Positions 26,483 to 35,151 of a stretch of DNA of 64,000 nt are shown one piece after another (the stretch's first letter is position 1; the number at the start of each line of letters is the position of its first letter). The notes under the pieces were generated by a model. The model had not been told where the DNA came from and ran no database searches. It worked only from the letters and a program-made list of their open reading frames with translations. A program made the translations under genes and the position numbers. This DNA comes from an uncultured Desulfobacter sp. Its GTDB lineage: Bacteria; Desulfobacterota; Desulfobacteria; Desulfobacterales; Desulfobacteraceae. The stretch spans positions 806,001-870,000 of the forward strand of contig NZ_OY761440.1 in NCBI RefSeq assembly GCF_963664415.1, written 5' to 3'.

Positions 26483-27901
26483 TTAGCCCCGAGGCGTCTC
26501 TTTGTTTTTATAACTTTCCTTGACCAAGGAATGTTTTTTCATCAATTTATGAAGCTGGCGGGTGGTGATGCCGGCAGCGGCGGCTGTGGCATTTATTTTT
26601 CCATTGCATTTTGTTAAGAGCAGGTCCAGGTACCTATATTCAACCCTGCCAAGTTCCTGCTTCCTGAATTCGGAAAGGGTTAAACTGGGGTTAATCGTAT
26701 CGGACATCGGTTTAGGCGGACATGTAAACAGTTCCACCGGAAAATTTTGAGGCCGGAGAATGGATGTTTTCTCTAAAATATAGGCACGTTCCAGGATATT
26801 TTCCAATTCCCTGATATTTCCCGGCCATGAATAGGCCAAAAAAGCCTCAAGAACCCTGGGATGGACTTCCTTAATGTCCTTGGCGTGAAAAGTGTTGAGT
26901 TTTGCCAGGAACAGCTCTGCTAATTGGGGAATATCCTCTTTTCTTTCCTTAAGGGGCGGCAATTCCACAGGAAAAACATTCAGACGGTAATACAGGTCCG
27001 AACGAAAAAGCTTGTCTTGGCACAACTGTTTCAAATCAATATTGGTGGCAGCGATAATACGCACATCAGACCGGATATCCTCTTCGCCGCCCACCCGGTG
27101 AAAGAGGCCATCCTGGATAACCTGGAGCAGCTTGATCTGTGCCGGCGGGGTAATGGTGCCTATTTCATCGAGAAAAATGGTGCCTTTTCCAGCAATTTCA
27201 AACTTACCCAATTTACGCTTAATAGCACCTGTGAACGCGCCTTTTTCATGGCCAAACATCTCACTTTCTATCAAGGTATCCGGAATCGCCCCGCAGTGCA
27301 CCTCGATAAACCGCTCGTTCTTCCTTAAGGACAGCCGATGAATGAGTCGAGCCGTAAACCCTTTGCCGCTGCCGGTTTCCCCGGTTAAAAGCACGGTGCT
27401 TCTAGTGGCGGCCACAGCACGGATCTTTTCAAATACAGCTTTCATAGCCGGACTTTTGGTGTGAAGCAGTTCAAACTCGTCTTCCTGCCAGACCTGCTCC
27501 CTGAGATAATCCAGCTCCGATTCCGCCCGAGTCTGTTCAACGATACTGTTGATCACCAGTCGTAGCTCGTCCGGCACCAAGGGGTAAGTCAGATAAGATT
27601 CCGCACCTTCATGGACAATTTTTACAGCCTCCGACAACAATTCAGGGCAGGCCATGACAATAACACTGATATTTGGGCAGACCAGGCTGATGGTTTGAAA
27701 AACCGCCTTATAGCTGCTTTCGGCAGCAGCCTGCTGAAGGATTTCAATGTCCACGAACACGAACTCCGGCCGGGTGCGCCGCAAGATCTGAAGGGCCGCA
27801 CTCAATTGCCGGTTTGAATCAATCTGATAAACCGATGCCAGACTATCCTGAATGTCTTTTAAATCATTTGTTCGCCCGAGGATAAAATGAAGTTTTTTCA
27901 A
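26483..27901 (-). CDS. Sigma-54-dependent activator with a degenerate receiver domain
   Basis: A 472-residue bacterial enhancer-binding protein. Residues 1-120 have receiver fold spacing and keep Asp51 (FVFVDIEI). They lack the N-terminal acidic pair, have Ala84 where Thr/Ser is expected and Tyr106 where the Lys of KP should be, so normal phosphotransfer is doubtful. The AAA+ domain has Walker A Lys180 (GETGSGKG), the sigma-54 contact loop GAFTGA (221-226), FLDEIGT Walker B and the arginine-finger region. A Fis-type helix-turn-helix ends the protein. The start is a TTG, because an in-frame TGA lies eight codons upstream with no ATG between. It is divergent from the DUF418-type gene. Confidence 0.9.
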   Translation of the reverse strand: MKKLHFILGRTNDLKDIQDSLASVYQIDSNRQLSAALQILRRTRPEFVFVDIEILQQAAAESSYKAVFQTISLVCPNISVIVMACPELLSEAVKIVHEGAESYLTYPLVPDELRLVINSIVEQTRAESELDYLREQVWQEDEFELLHTKSPAMKAVFEKIRAVAATRSTVLLTGETGSGKGFTARLIHRLSLRKNERFIEVHCGAIPDTLIESEMFGHEKGAFTGAIKRKLGKFEIAGKGTIFLDEIGTITPPAQIKLLQVIQDGLFHRVGGEEDIRSDVRIIAATNIDLKQLCQDKLFRSDLYYRLNVFPVELPPLKERKEDIPQLAELFLAKLNTFHAKDIKEVHPRVLEAFLAYSWPGNIRELENILERAYILEKTSILRPQNFPVELFTCPPKPMSDTINPSLTLSEFRKQELGRVEYRYLDLLLTKCNGKINATAAAAGITTRQLHKLMKKHSLVKESYKNKETPRG

Positions 27902-28447
27902 CGTAATGTTATGCCTTGTGTTTCATCACACCATTTCAGCCGGAGTGACCACCTAAAAAAAGAATTTAAAATTCTTATTTAAATAATCCCAGCCGAAAAA
28001 GCAATGCTTTTGTTTCTTGAAAGGCCGCAACAGGACGTCTGGTTTCCGGAATTGATTTCTCAAATCGTTTCCGACAGATAATTATCAATTATTTTACCCA
28101 ATTCATAATAATTCATAATATCCAGCACCTACACGTTCAGCAGAAACTGTGCCGAAACGAAATCCAGACCCTAACCGAATCTCATGACAGAAAGCCGCCT
28201 AAAAAAGAATTATAAGTTCCTTTTTAATTATTCCACAGAACATAAAGCCGTCTCGAATCCATGCGCCTTTTGTTTTTATCCCAAATAGAGACACAAAAAT
28301 AGGTCATAAAAATAGGTGGTTAGTCTTTATTTACAGATCGCTAAGTCTTTCGAATCCCCTTTTCGCCGCCATTGGCGCATTTCATGAATCACAAATAGCA
28401 TCTGGGAATAACAGGAAAAACGATCCAACAGGTTCGGGACGACAGAT
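27902..28447. promoter_or_regulatory. Divergent intergenic region with two related AT-rich motifs
   Basis: Separates the sigma-54 activator (minus) from the DUF418-type gene (plus). A motif CCTAAAAAA(A)GAATT..AA.TTC followed by T/A-rich sequence and TCC appears at about 27952-27990 and again at 28197-28233. Each is followed 25-35 bp later by a CTTTTGTTT block. The first copy contains the inverted repeat AAGAAT-N5-ATTCTT. These may be binding sites for the adjacent activator. No coding frame seen. Confidence 0.45.
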
Positions 28448-29584
28448 ATGATAGACAATATTTTCGAACATAGAACAAATAGAATACAAGGATATGACCT
28501 GGCAAGAGGTGTGGCTATATTTGCCATGGTAATCATTGATTTCAAAGAATTTTTCTGTACCAACGAAATTTTTCCGGAATGGCTTTATGCCCTCATTGGA
28601 TATATGGACCGAAGAGCCGCCGCCACCCTGGTGCTAATTGCCGGTGCCAGCATGACACTCATGTTCCATAAAAACGGTCCGGAAAATAGCCGGGATATTT
28701 TTTTTAAAAGGGCTGTATTTCTAATGCTTTGCGGAACTCTGATTTCCAAAATATGGGCGGCTGATATCCTGCATTTTTACGGATTTTTTATCTTAACGGG
28801 ACTGGTCATGATTGAGCTTTCCAGTCCGCGGCTTTTGGCTGGGGCAGCCGTTTGCTGGCTTGCCAGTTTTTTGAAACTTTCCAATAGTATTTACGGATAT
28901 CTCGAAGGCCTTACCGCAGGCAGTCTGCCCAGGCAGCTCGCAGATCTTTTTTTCACAGGGTTTTACCCGGTTTTTCCATGGGCCGCACTCTATATTTTGG
29001 GCATGTGGCTGGGACGTCAGGATTTAAAGAACCACCATGTTACAATAACACTTTTAGGTGCAGGGTTTTTAGCGGCAATCATAGCAGAGTGTGCTGAATA
29101 TTTTGTTCCAACCATGGCCGTCAAAACCATTATAGCCCATGGCGCCTCGGATGAAACTGCCGCATACCTCTTTATCCTGCTGTCCAAGTTGACTGTTATA
29201 GACCTGGCGTTGCCAAGCCCGTTTTCCATTATATCCGGAGCCGGCAGCGGACTCTGCGTTATTATGCTGAGTTTTTTATGTGCTGTTGGCCTAAAACAAG
29301 GCCCGCCGCAATCTATTCTGATCGCTGGAAAAAACACCTTGTCTTTATATGTACTGCATATCCTTTTTATCAAAGGGGTGGGGAATCTTCCGGGTGTAGG
29401 GGATGACTACTCTGTCCTTTGGTGCACGGCAGGGGCAATACTCTTCATTGCGGCCTATCTATTGTTAATGCGCTTATGGCTGAAAAAATTTGCAATGGGC
29501 CCGCTTGAAGGTGCCATGAGGTATTTCCCCTTTGTTAAGGCAAACCGAATCGTAAAAGTGCATCCGGGCACCAGGGCCGGATAA
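28448..29584 (+). CDS. DUF418/HGSNAT-like multi-pass membrane protein
   Basis: A 378-residue inner-membrane protein with about nine to ten helices. It begins NRIQGYDLARGVAIFAMVIIDF, the arginine-containing first-helix pattern of the heparan-alpha-glucosaminide acetyltransferase-like/YeiB group, and ends with a DUF418-style block including SLYVLHILFIKG and FAMGPLEGAMRY. Family members are thought to move acyl groups or small molecules across the membrane; no substrate can be named. No strong ribosome site is visible before the ATG (GGGAC 8-12 bases upstream). It faces the sigma-54 activator gene across the 27902-28447 region. Confidence 0.78.
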   Translation: MIDNIFEHRTNRIQGYDLARGVAIFAMVIIDFKEFFCTNEIFPEWLYALIGYMDRRAAATLVLIAGASMTLMFHKNGPENSRDIFFKRAVFLMLCGTLISKIWAADILHFYGFFILTGLVMIELSSPRLLAGAAVCWLASFLKLSNSIYGYLEGLTAGSLPRQLADLFFTGFYPVFPWAALYILGMWLGRQDLKNHHVTITLLGAGFLAAIIAECAEYFVPTMAVKTIIAHGASDETAAYLFILLSKLTVIDLALPSPFSIISGAGSGLCVIMLSFLCAVGLKQGPPQSILIAGKNTLSLYVLHILFIKGVGNLPGVGDDYSVLWCTAGAILFIAAYLLLMRLWLKKFAMGPLEGAMRYFPFVKANRIVKVHPGTRAG

Positions 29585-29722
29585 CAGCACGAATCTTAAT
29601 CGGAATAAAAAAGTCTTATAGAAGAAAAAAAAAGAAACCTATTTTCTTATTTTACCGGGTCCAACATCTGCGGACAAGCCCGATTAGCTATAAAATCAAA
29701 CAGATAAAAATCAGATAAGATG

Positions 29723-29738
29723 TGGCACAGGCATTGCT
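29723..29738 (+). promoter_or_regulatory. Sigma-54 (-24/-12) promoter
   Basis: TGGCACAGGCATTGCT matches the sigma-54 consensus TGGCAC-N5-TTGCW with the required GG-N10-GC spacing. Transcription would start near 29750, about 80 bp before the YitT-family gene. A sigma-54 activator gene lies 2 kb away (26483-27901) and is the obvious candidate regulator. Confidence 0.75.
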
Positions 29739-29830
29739 AAAATGCTGCCAATGATTGGCTGGCGGCCTATTCCGGTAGACCAAAATCCATTTTAAAAAAT
29801 GATATACACAGAACTACATGGAGAGCCCAA

Positions 29831-30760
29831 TTGAATAAAACGGCCGCTATGACGATGAAACCTACCGTGATGGCTCGTCCGGTATCCGCTTCAGGCAACA
29901 TTTTAACCGGAACCGCCGCCATCAACAGCATGTTATACAACGCATCCTTAATCACCCTGGGATCCATCCTTTGTGCCTGGACAATCAACACGATCCTTGT
30001 TCCCCATCAGTTCCTGAGCGGTGGGCTGGCAGGGGTTGCCCTAATAATACACTATGTTTGGCCCGAAACCTCGGTGGGCAGCCTTAATTTTCTGTTGAAT
30101 ATCCCGATTCTCATGGTGGGATGGTTTTATGTAGGCCGCCGCTTTATGTTATACAGCATTTTTGGGATGGTTGTTTTTTCCTTGGCCGTGGAGTGGATTC
30201 CCGCAACCCACCCCATTGAGGATCCCATGCTGGCAGCTCTACTTTGCGGCATTGTTTCAGGAGTGGGCTGTGCGCTCATATTAAAATCCGTGGGATCAGC
30301 CGGGGGAATTGATATTATATCGGTTATCCTGCTCAAACAATCCTCCATCCGGTTAGGCTCCACCACGCTTTTTGCAAATGCCGCAATTCTTTTGGTATCC
30401 ATGGTTTTGTTCCCCATGGAATCAATTCTTTATACATTGATTCATATATTTGTCGCCTCCCGGGTGATTGATCTGGTTATTACAGGTATGAGTAAACGCA
30501 AAGCCGTGTTCATCGTCTCTAAACAGTGGCAAGATATCCAACAGCAAATTTTCAACCAATTAAACCGGGGCGTAACCATCATTAACGGGTGCGGCGGATA
30601 TACGGGCGAAGAGGCAAACCTGCTTTACACCGTTGTTACATTTGGTGAGCTGAATCGTTTAAAGGCCCTTGTAAAAAAGACGGACCCAAACACATTCTTG
30701 GTGGTTTCCGATACCGTTGAGGTTATGGGGAACGGCATTGGGAATCAACCCCATTGGTAA
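29831..30760 (+). CDS. YitT family membrane protein (DUF161 plus DUF2179)
   Basis: A 309-residue protein with five to six transmembrane helices. The conserved core ILVPHQFLSGGLAGVALIIHYVW starts near residue 55, and a soluble C-terminal DUF2179 domain (about 215-300: KRKAVFIVSK, GVTIINGCGGYTGEEANLLYTVV) follows. The function of YitT proteins is not established; DUF2179 has been suggested to bind a ligand. The start chosen is a TTG with GGAG 7 bases upstream. It gives about 33 residues before the usual family start at Met34 (MLYNASLITLGS), so the true start could be later. Driven by the sigma-54 promoter at 29723 and closed by the terminator at 30793. Confidence 0.85.
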   Translation: MNKTAAMTMKPTVMARPVSASGNILTGTAAINSMLYNASLITLGSILCAWTINTILVPHQFLSGGLAGVALIIHYVWPETSVGSLNFLLNIPILMVGWFYVGRRFMLYSIFGMVVFSLAVEWIPATHPIEDPMLAALLCGIVSGVGCALILKSVGSAGGIDIISVILLKQSSIRLGSTTLFANAAILLVSMVLFPMESILYTLIHIFVASRVIDLVITGMSKRKAVFIVSKQWQDIQQQIFNQLNRGVTIINGCGGYTGEEANLLYTVVTFGELNRLKALVKKTDPNTFLVVSDTVEVMGNGIGNQPHW

Positions 30761-30792
30761 TCTAAAATAGCATTCACGAGGCAGACTGTAAC

Positions 30793-30829
30793 AAAAAGGG
30801 CACGGAAAAATATTTTCCGTGCCCTTTTT
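30793..30829. terminator. Bidirectional rho-independent terminator
   Basis: A perfect 17-bp stem (AAAAAGGGCACGGAAAA, 30793-30809, with its complement at 30813-30829) and a 3-nt loop, A-rich on one side and T-rich on the other. It separates the converging YitT and zinc-ribbon genes and fits termination from both. Confidence 0.92.
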
Positions 30830-30886
30830 GTTTTTTTCATGTCCTCATGACAATCGCAAACAGCCCGACCTTTTGATCTGAACGCC

Positions 30887-31105
30887 TTACACTACAATAT
30901 TGAAAGTTGACACTGGCCTTGTGTCAGGCATTTCCCGATTCTGTTCTTTTCCATCCCCACCGTTCCTGATTTTCGAAACTATTTTAAAATCGGTATGAAA
31001 TTGGTGCCCGCAATTAGGGCACTGCATGAGCATTCCCCCGATATCTTCAGGAATACGAAGCGGCGCATTACATTTTTTGCAATCTTTGATAATATGATTT
31101 TTCAT
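30887..31105 (-). CDS. Small zinc-ribbon protein
   Basis: 72 residues beginning MKNHIIKDCKKCNAPLRIP. Two CxxC knuckles, CKKC and CPNC, 18 residues apart form a zinc ribbon of the MJ0042 type, followed by a polar tail. It may bind nucleic acid or protein; no partner is evident. The start is uncertain: neither this ATG nor an upstream GTG at 31177 has a clear ribosome site. The ATG is preferred because family members start just before the first CxxC. Confidence 0.55.
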   Translation of the reverse strand: MKNHIIKDCKKCNAPLRIPEDIGGMLMQCPNCGHQFHTDFKIVSKIRNGGDGKEQNREMPDTRPVSTFNIVV

Positions 31106-31254
31106 ATGTATTGTATCGGTAAGAGTGTTACAATAATTAACTGTATTTGAACGGTTTCTGATTTTTCCATGCGCCACAATTTGTTATCCAGCAAGCCATA
31201 GCTCCGGACCGCCAAATAGTTTCACAGAGATAAAGGAGACGTTTTTAACATCCT

Positions 31255-34200
31255 ATGTATTTTCTTTTCTTATTTTTGATCGTTGTCATCTTTGGTGTTC
31301 AACTGTCAAATCTTAAAAAGTCGAATCGAGAGATTGAAAAAAAGTTAGTAGAGCTCAAGAATAAATTTGATCGACTGTACGATACGGTTCAAACCTTAAA
31401 AGCTATAAAAACTGAAAAAGGAACCGATTCCAGGGATAGCTTTACATCCGAGGACACGGTCGATGAGCGTATTTTGGAAACCAAGGATACCATCGATTCT
31501 CCCGAGGCATCAGACATTTCTCAGTCTATACAGGAGCCTGATTATGATTTTAGCCCTGTGCAAGGGACGACTAAAACGGATCCGATTCCACCCAAAGCGC
31601 AACAAATCAAACCGCCGGTAAAACCGGATAAAAAATCCGTACCTTATATTCCCCCCGCTGCGTTAAAAGCCACTGCAAGCAAGCGTCCGGTTTCCAAATC
31701 TCCTGGTGTTTCCCTTCGCCAAAAAATTACCCGGCTAAACATCAACTGGGAGCTTTTTACAGGGGCCAGGCTTTTTGCATGGGTGGGCGGTGTGGCCGCC
31801 TTTATCTGCATTGGCTTGCTGTTAAAACATTCCATTGAAAAAAACTGGCTTCCGCCGGCAGCCCGGCTGACGTTCGGCGCGATGCTGGGAGCCGGATTGA
31901 TTCTGGCATCGGAAAAATTTAAAGAGGCACGCCTGAGAATCTTCCGGCATTCTCTGACGGCCACGGGGATCGGCGTACTTTACATTGTTATATTTACGGC
32001 AACCCTCTATTACGATTACCTGCCGGCCATGGCAGGATTTGCCATGCTTGCTCTGGTGTCTGCGGCCGCATTTGTGCTGGCGGTGTATCAAAAAGGGCTT
32101 ACGGTTTCGGTATTAGGTGCCATTGGGGCCTATGTCACACCCCTGATGATCAACACCGGGTCAGGAAACCTGGTTGGTCTGTTTATCTATCTGGCCGTGG
32201 TCAATATTGCATTATATCTGGTATCTGAAAAACTAATTTCCACAGGTTTGTTGTTGACAGGCGCCGCCGGCACGCTGGTAACGCTGGGCCTGGCGGTTCT
32301 TAATTTGTTTGCCCAGAAAAGCGGCTTTACTATTGCAGGCGTCTGGGCTGCCAATCTCATTTTGTTTACCGTTTTTCTCTGGCGCCAGGGCTTGAATCCC
32401 ATGGAGCGTAAACCCGTACTCTGGAACGGTTGTGTTCTGTACCTGTCATCGGTTGCCATGGCCCTGCTTTTGATCCTGGAAAAACCGGGCTGGCATCCGT
32501 TAATGCTGCTGACCATTGCCATGATCTGCGCCATCATGCTCGGCACCAAAAACAAAGGCTGGACCCAGGCTTTCATCCCTTTTTCCTCAATCGCTTTTAT
32601 TGCCGCAGTGGTATGGGTAGTCACCCGGTTTGATGCCACCGGGTTTTCCTTCAGCTATGTGCTGATCCTTGTGTATGGGGCTGCCGGATGTTTGGGCCCC
32701 GTGTTCCTTGTCATGAAATTTGGAAAATCCAATCTAATGCTTCAATGGTTTAAAGTATTCCCGGTGGCCCTGTCCCTGATGTGTCTTGCCGGGCTTGTTT
32801 TAAATCCCATGTGTGCATTTTATTTCTGGCCCATGATGCTGGGAATCCAGATCCTTGGGCTTTTTGTCAGCCTGATTTTCCAAGCCGTTATCCAGGTATT
32901 TTTGCTGTTGGCCATATTTGTTGCCGGCGGCATTTTCTGGATGCTCAATATTCCGGCAAATGCCATGGGGGCGGGATTTTTTATTTTTATCCTGGGCGCC
33001 GGATCGGTCCTGAGTGCAGGCATTCTTGTGGTGGCGATACAGCTTCCCCGTATCCTTGCGGCCATCAAAATGACACCTGGAAAGGAAAAATCCGACACCC
33101 TGATACCTGAAAAATGGCTCAGTGCCGCACCCGTGGCAGGTGTATTTATCCTGATCGGGTTTTCCTTTTTTGTAAACCATCCCCATTTCCTCCACATGGG
33201 AATGGCCACCCTGGCCTGCTTTCTGACGCTGGCTGTTTTCTTTGCCCGCCGGGCCCAATTCCAGCCTGTGGCAATCATTGCCCTGGCAGGCGCTGCGGCT
33301 GCCCAGGCCACCTGGATATTGAATACAAGCCACCCTCAAGCGGTTACTTTGGCAGGGGTATACTGGTCCGGGGCTCTATTTGCTGCAGCACTGGTGATCC
33401 CGTGGCTGTTTTTTAAACACATTGAGCACTGGAAATATCTGTGGAACATGTGGGCCGTGTATGAGGTGCTCCAGGCAGTGTTTTTCTTTTATTCAGTCAA
33501 ACATGCCTTTCACAGCCCTCCGGCAGACTGGTGCCCCATGTTGATGATTGCAGCCAAACTGTGGCCCGTGGCAAGGCTGCTGCAGCAACTGGCTGAAAAG
33601 CCCCATAGAAATTCAATCCTGGCATTCCACGGCGGCGCATTATTGTTTTATATGTCTGTACTTCCGGTGCTGGTGTTAAGCCAGGGCTGGATCGGACTCG
33701 CCCTGGTGCTGGAAGCCACGGCATTACTGTGGCTCAATACCCGGATCGTTCACCCGGGCCTGCCGAAAACGGCCGTAATCATGGCGCCGGCAGGACTTTT
33801 ATGGCTGCTGATTTCATTACCCCAATTAAAAGGTCTGGAAAGCCTGCCGGTTTTGAATCCCGCAGTTTTTGCCCTGGCGCTGGCGGTCGCCGCCCTTGGG
33901 GTAGGCGTACGGTTTGCAAAATTTTGCGACCAAAAAGTACTGCACCTGGACACGCCTGATTTTTTCCGCTGGCTTTCATTAGGTTCAGGCTTTTACCTGA
34001 TGAACCTAATCATTGCAGATATTTTTTCAGGACCGGACCAAAAATTCAGGATTATGCCCGGATCTGATTTTATCCAGGCTGCGGTATATGCCCTGTCATG
34101 GGCCGGGGCCGGTGCCCTGTTGTGGCGAATGGCCCGCTTCCCCATTATCATGCGCCTGACCGGATTGGGGGTATTGGCGGCAGGGACCTGCGGGATGCTT

Positions 34201-35151
34201 TGCCTGCCATTTTTTCTGGGCAACAGTGTGGCCCAAATGACGCCGTTTTTTAACGTTGGCCTTTTGGGCTTTGTGCTGCTTTCAGCAATCCTTTATTTTT
34301 CCAGTTCAGTTCACGCCGGTATTGCGTTTGATGATTTGGCCAAAAAACTGATCATAGCCGGTTTTATAACCGCCCTGTTCATGGCCTTTCATCTGGCTTC
34401 GGGAACCGTTTTCCAGGCAGGGCATCGCTTTTCTCTTTTTTTTGCACTTACCCTGAACCAGGAAATTGTATCCATCCTCGGGTTTGCAGGTTTCGGACTT
34501 AGTCTACTTTTATGGAAAAAGGACCTGAACAGATCCTTTCGCATGGCAGGGCTTGTGCTGATCATCATCGCCCTTGTCAGATCCCTGGTGTTCCCTTTCC
34601 GGTTCAGCCATCAGTTTACCGCAATGATGCCCCTGGTGAATTTCCCCACACTGATGTACGCACTTTTATTGGCTCTGCCAGTATTTGTGATGTATAAAAA
34701 CCCCAAACAAAAATGGCCGGTCGACCAGATATCGGCCCGGCAATTTATGGGGATTGCCCTGGCCGTTGCCGCCTTTGCCGTGATGAATATTGAAATTGCA
34801 GCCTGTTTTGAACAACCGGGGCACACCTTTTCTTTGCTTGCCTCGGGAAACTATATGAAATTGCTGGCATACAGCATTGGCTGGATGGTCTTTGCCATTG
34901 CAATGCTTGTGACAGGCATCCGCTTTTCCCTGCCGGTATGCCGGTGGGTGGCCACAGGCCTGATATGCATCACCGTAGTCAAGGTATTTATTGCAGATAC
35001 GGCAAAACTGGACATGGGATATAAGATTGCCTCGTTCAGCATCCTTTCCCTTGGACTCTTTTTTGTTGCATATCTTTACCAGAAGTTTATTTCAGATGAC
35101 CCAAAAAAACGAAAGCAAACAACAACCAATGATGAAAACAGCCATGTTTAA
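31255..35151 (+). CDS. DUF2339 giant membrane protein
   Basis: A 1298-residue inner-membrane protein. A single N-terminal helix is followed by a short coiled coil (SNREIEKKLVELKNKFDRLYD) and a Pro/Lys-rich linker to about 155. More than thirty hydrophobic helices then run to the C-terminus. The block NWELFTGARLFAWVGGVAAF and GALGAYVTPL-like motifs identify DUF2339. The biochemical role is unknown; the family often sits next to DUF3999, as here, which suggests a two-protein envelope complex. The ATG at 31255 is the first possible start after an in-frame stop; the AAAGGAG site lies 16 bases away, which is far. Confidence 0.88.
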   Translation: MYFLFLFLIVVIFGVQLSNLKKSNREIEKKLVELKNKFDRLYDTVQTLKAIKTEKGTDSRDSFTSEDTVDERILETKDTIDSPEASDISQSIQEPDYDFSPVQGTTKTDPIPPKAQQIKPPVKPDKKSVPYIPPAALKATASKRPVSKSPGVSLRQKITRLNINWELFTGARLFAWVGGVAAFICIGLLLKHSIEKNWLPPAARLTFGAMLGAGLILASEKFKEARLRIFRHSLTATGIGVLYIVIFTATLYYDYLPAMAGFAMLALVSAAAFVLAVYQKGLTVSVLGAIGAYVTPLMINTGSGNLVGLFIYLAVVNIALYLVSEKLISTGLLLTGAAGTLVTLGLAVLNLFAQKSGFTIAGVWAANLILFTVFLWRQGLNPMERKPVLWNGCVLYLSSVAMALLLILEKPGWHPLMLLTIAMICAIMLGTKNKGWTQAFIPFSSIAFIAAVVWVVTRFDATGFSFSYVLILVYGAAGCLGPVFLVMKFGKSNLMLQWFKVFPVALSLMCLAGLVLNPMCAFYFWPMMLGIQILGLFVSLIFQAVIQVFLLLAIFVAGGIFWMLNIPANAMGAGFFIFILGAGSVLSAGILVVAIQLPRILAAIKMTPGKEKSDTLIPEKWLSAAPVAGVFILIGFSFFVNHPHFLHMGMATLACFLTLAVFFARRAQFQPVAIIALAGAAAAQATWILNTSHPQAVTLAGVYWSGALFAAALVIPWLFFKHIEHWKYLWNMWAVYEVLQAVFFFYSVKHAFHSPPADWCPMLMIAAKLWPVARLLQQLAEKPHRNSILAFHGGALLFYMSVLPVLVLSQGWIGLALVLEATALLWLNTRIVHPGLPKTAVIMAPAGLLWLLISLPQLKGLESLPVLNPAVFALALAVAALGVGVRFAKFCDQKVLHLDTPDFFRWLSLGSGFYLMNLIIADIFSGPDQKFRIMPGSDFIQAAVYALSWAGAGALLWRMARFPIIMRLTGLGVLAAGTCGMLCLPFFLGNSVAQMTPFFNVGLLGFVLLSAILYFSSSVHAGIAFDDLAKKLIIAGFITALFMAFHLASGTVFQAGHRFSLFFALTLNQEIVSILGFAGFGLSLLLWKKDLNRSFRMAGLVLIIIALVRSLVFPFRFSHQFTAMMPLVNFPTLMYALLLALPVFVMYKNPKQKWPVDQISARQFMGIALAVAAFAVMNIEIAACFEQPGHTFSLLASGNYMKLLAYSIGWMVFAIAMLVTGIRFSLPVCRWVATGLICITVVKVFIADTAKLDMGYKIASFSILSLGLFFVAYLYQKFISDDPKKRKQTTTNDENSHV

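Noticed and set aside
26466..26483. 18-bp palindrome at the activator stop as a terminator
   Set aside because: No loop space for a long stem and no T tract on the minus strand; left as an unexplained palindrome.
28085..28125. Short direct repeats AATTCATAAT as a possible CRISPR-like array
   Set aside because: Only two adjacent 10-bp copies in AT-rich DNA, with no spacers; no CRISPR array was found anywhere in the window.
28380..28400. TTGGCGCATTTCATGA as a sigma-54 promoter for the DUF418-type gene
   Set aside because: The -12 GC is absent at the required N10 spacing.
29767..29991. Minus-strand frame of 74 codons with a hydrophobic stretch, overlapping the YitT start
   Set aside because: It overlaps the YitT N-terminal region and the sigma-54 promoter leader, has no ribosome site, and its hydrophobicity mirrors the membrane gene on the other strand.
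32800..33339. Long antisense frame inside DUF2339
   Set aside because: Composition (many His, Gln, Gly) is that of a shadow of a hydrophobic membrane gene; no ribosome site.
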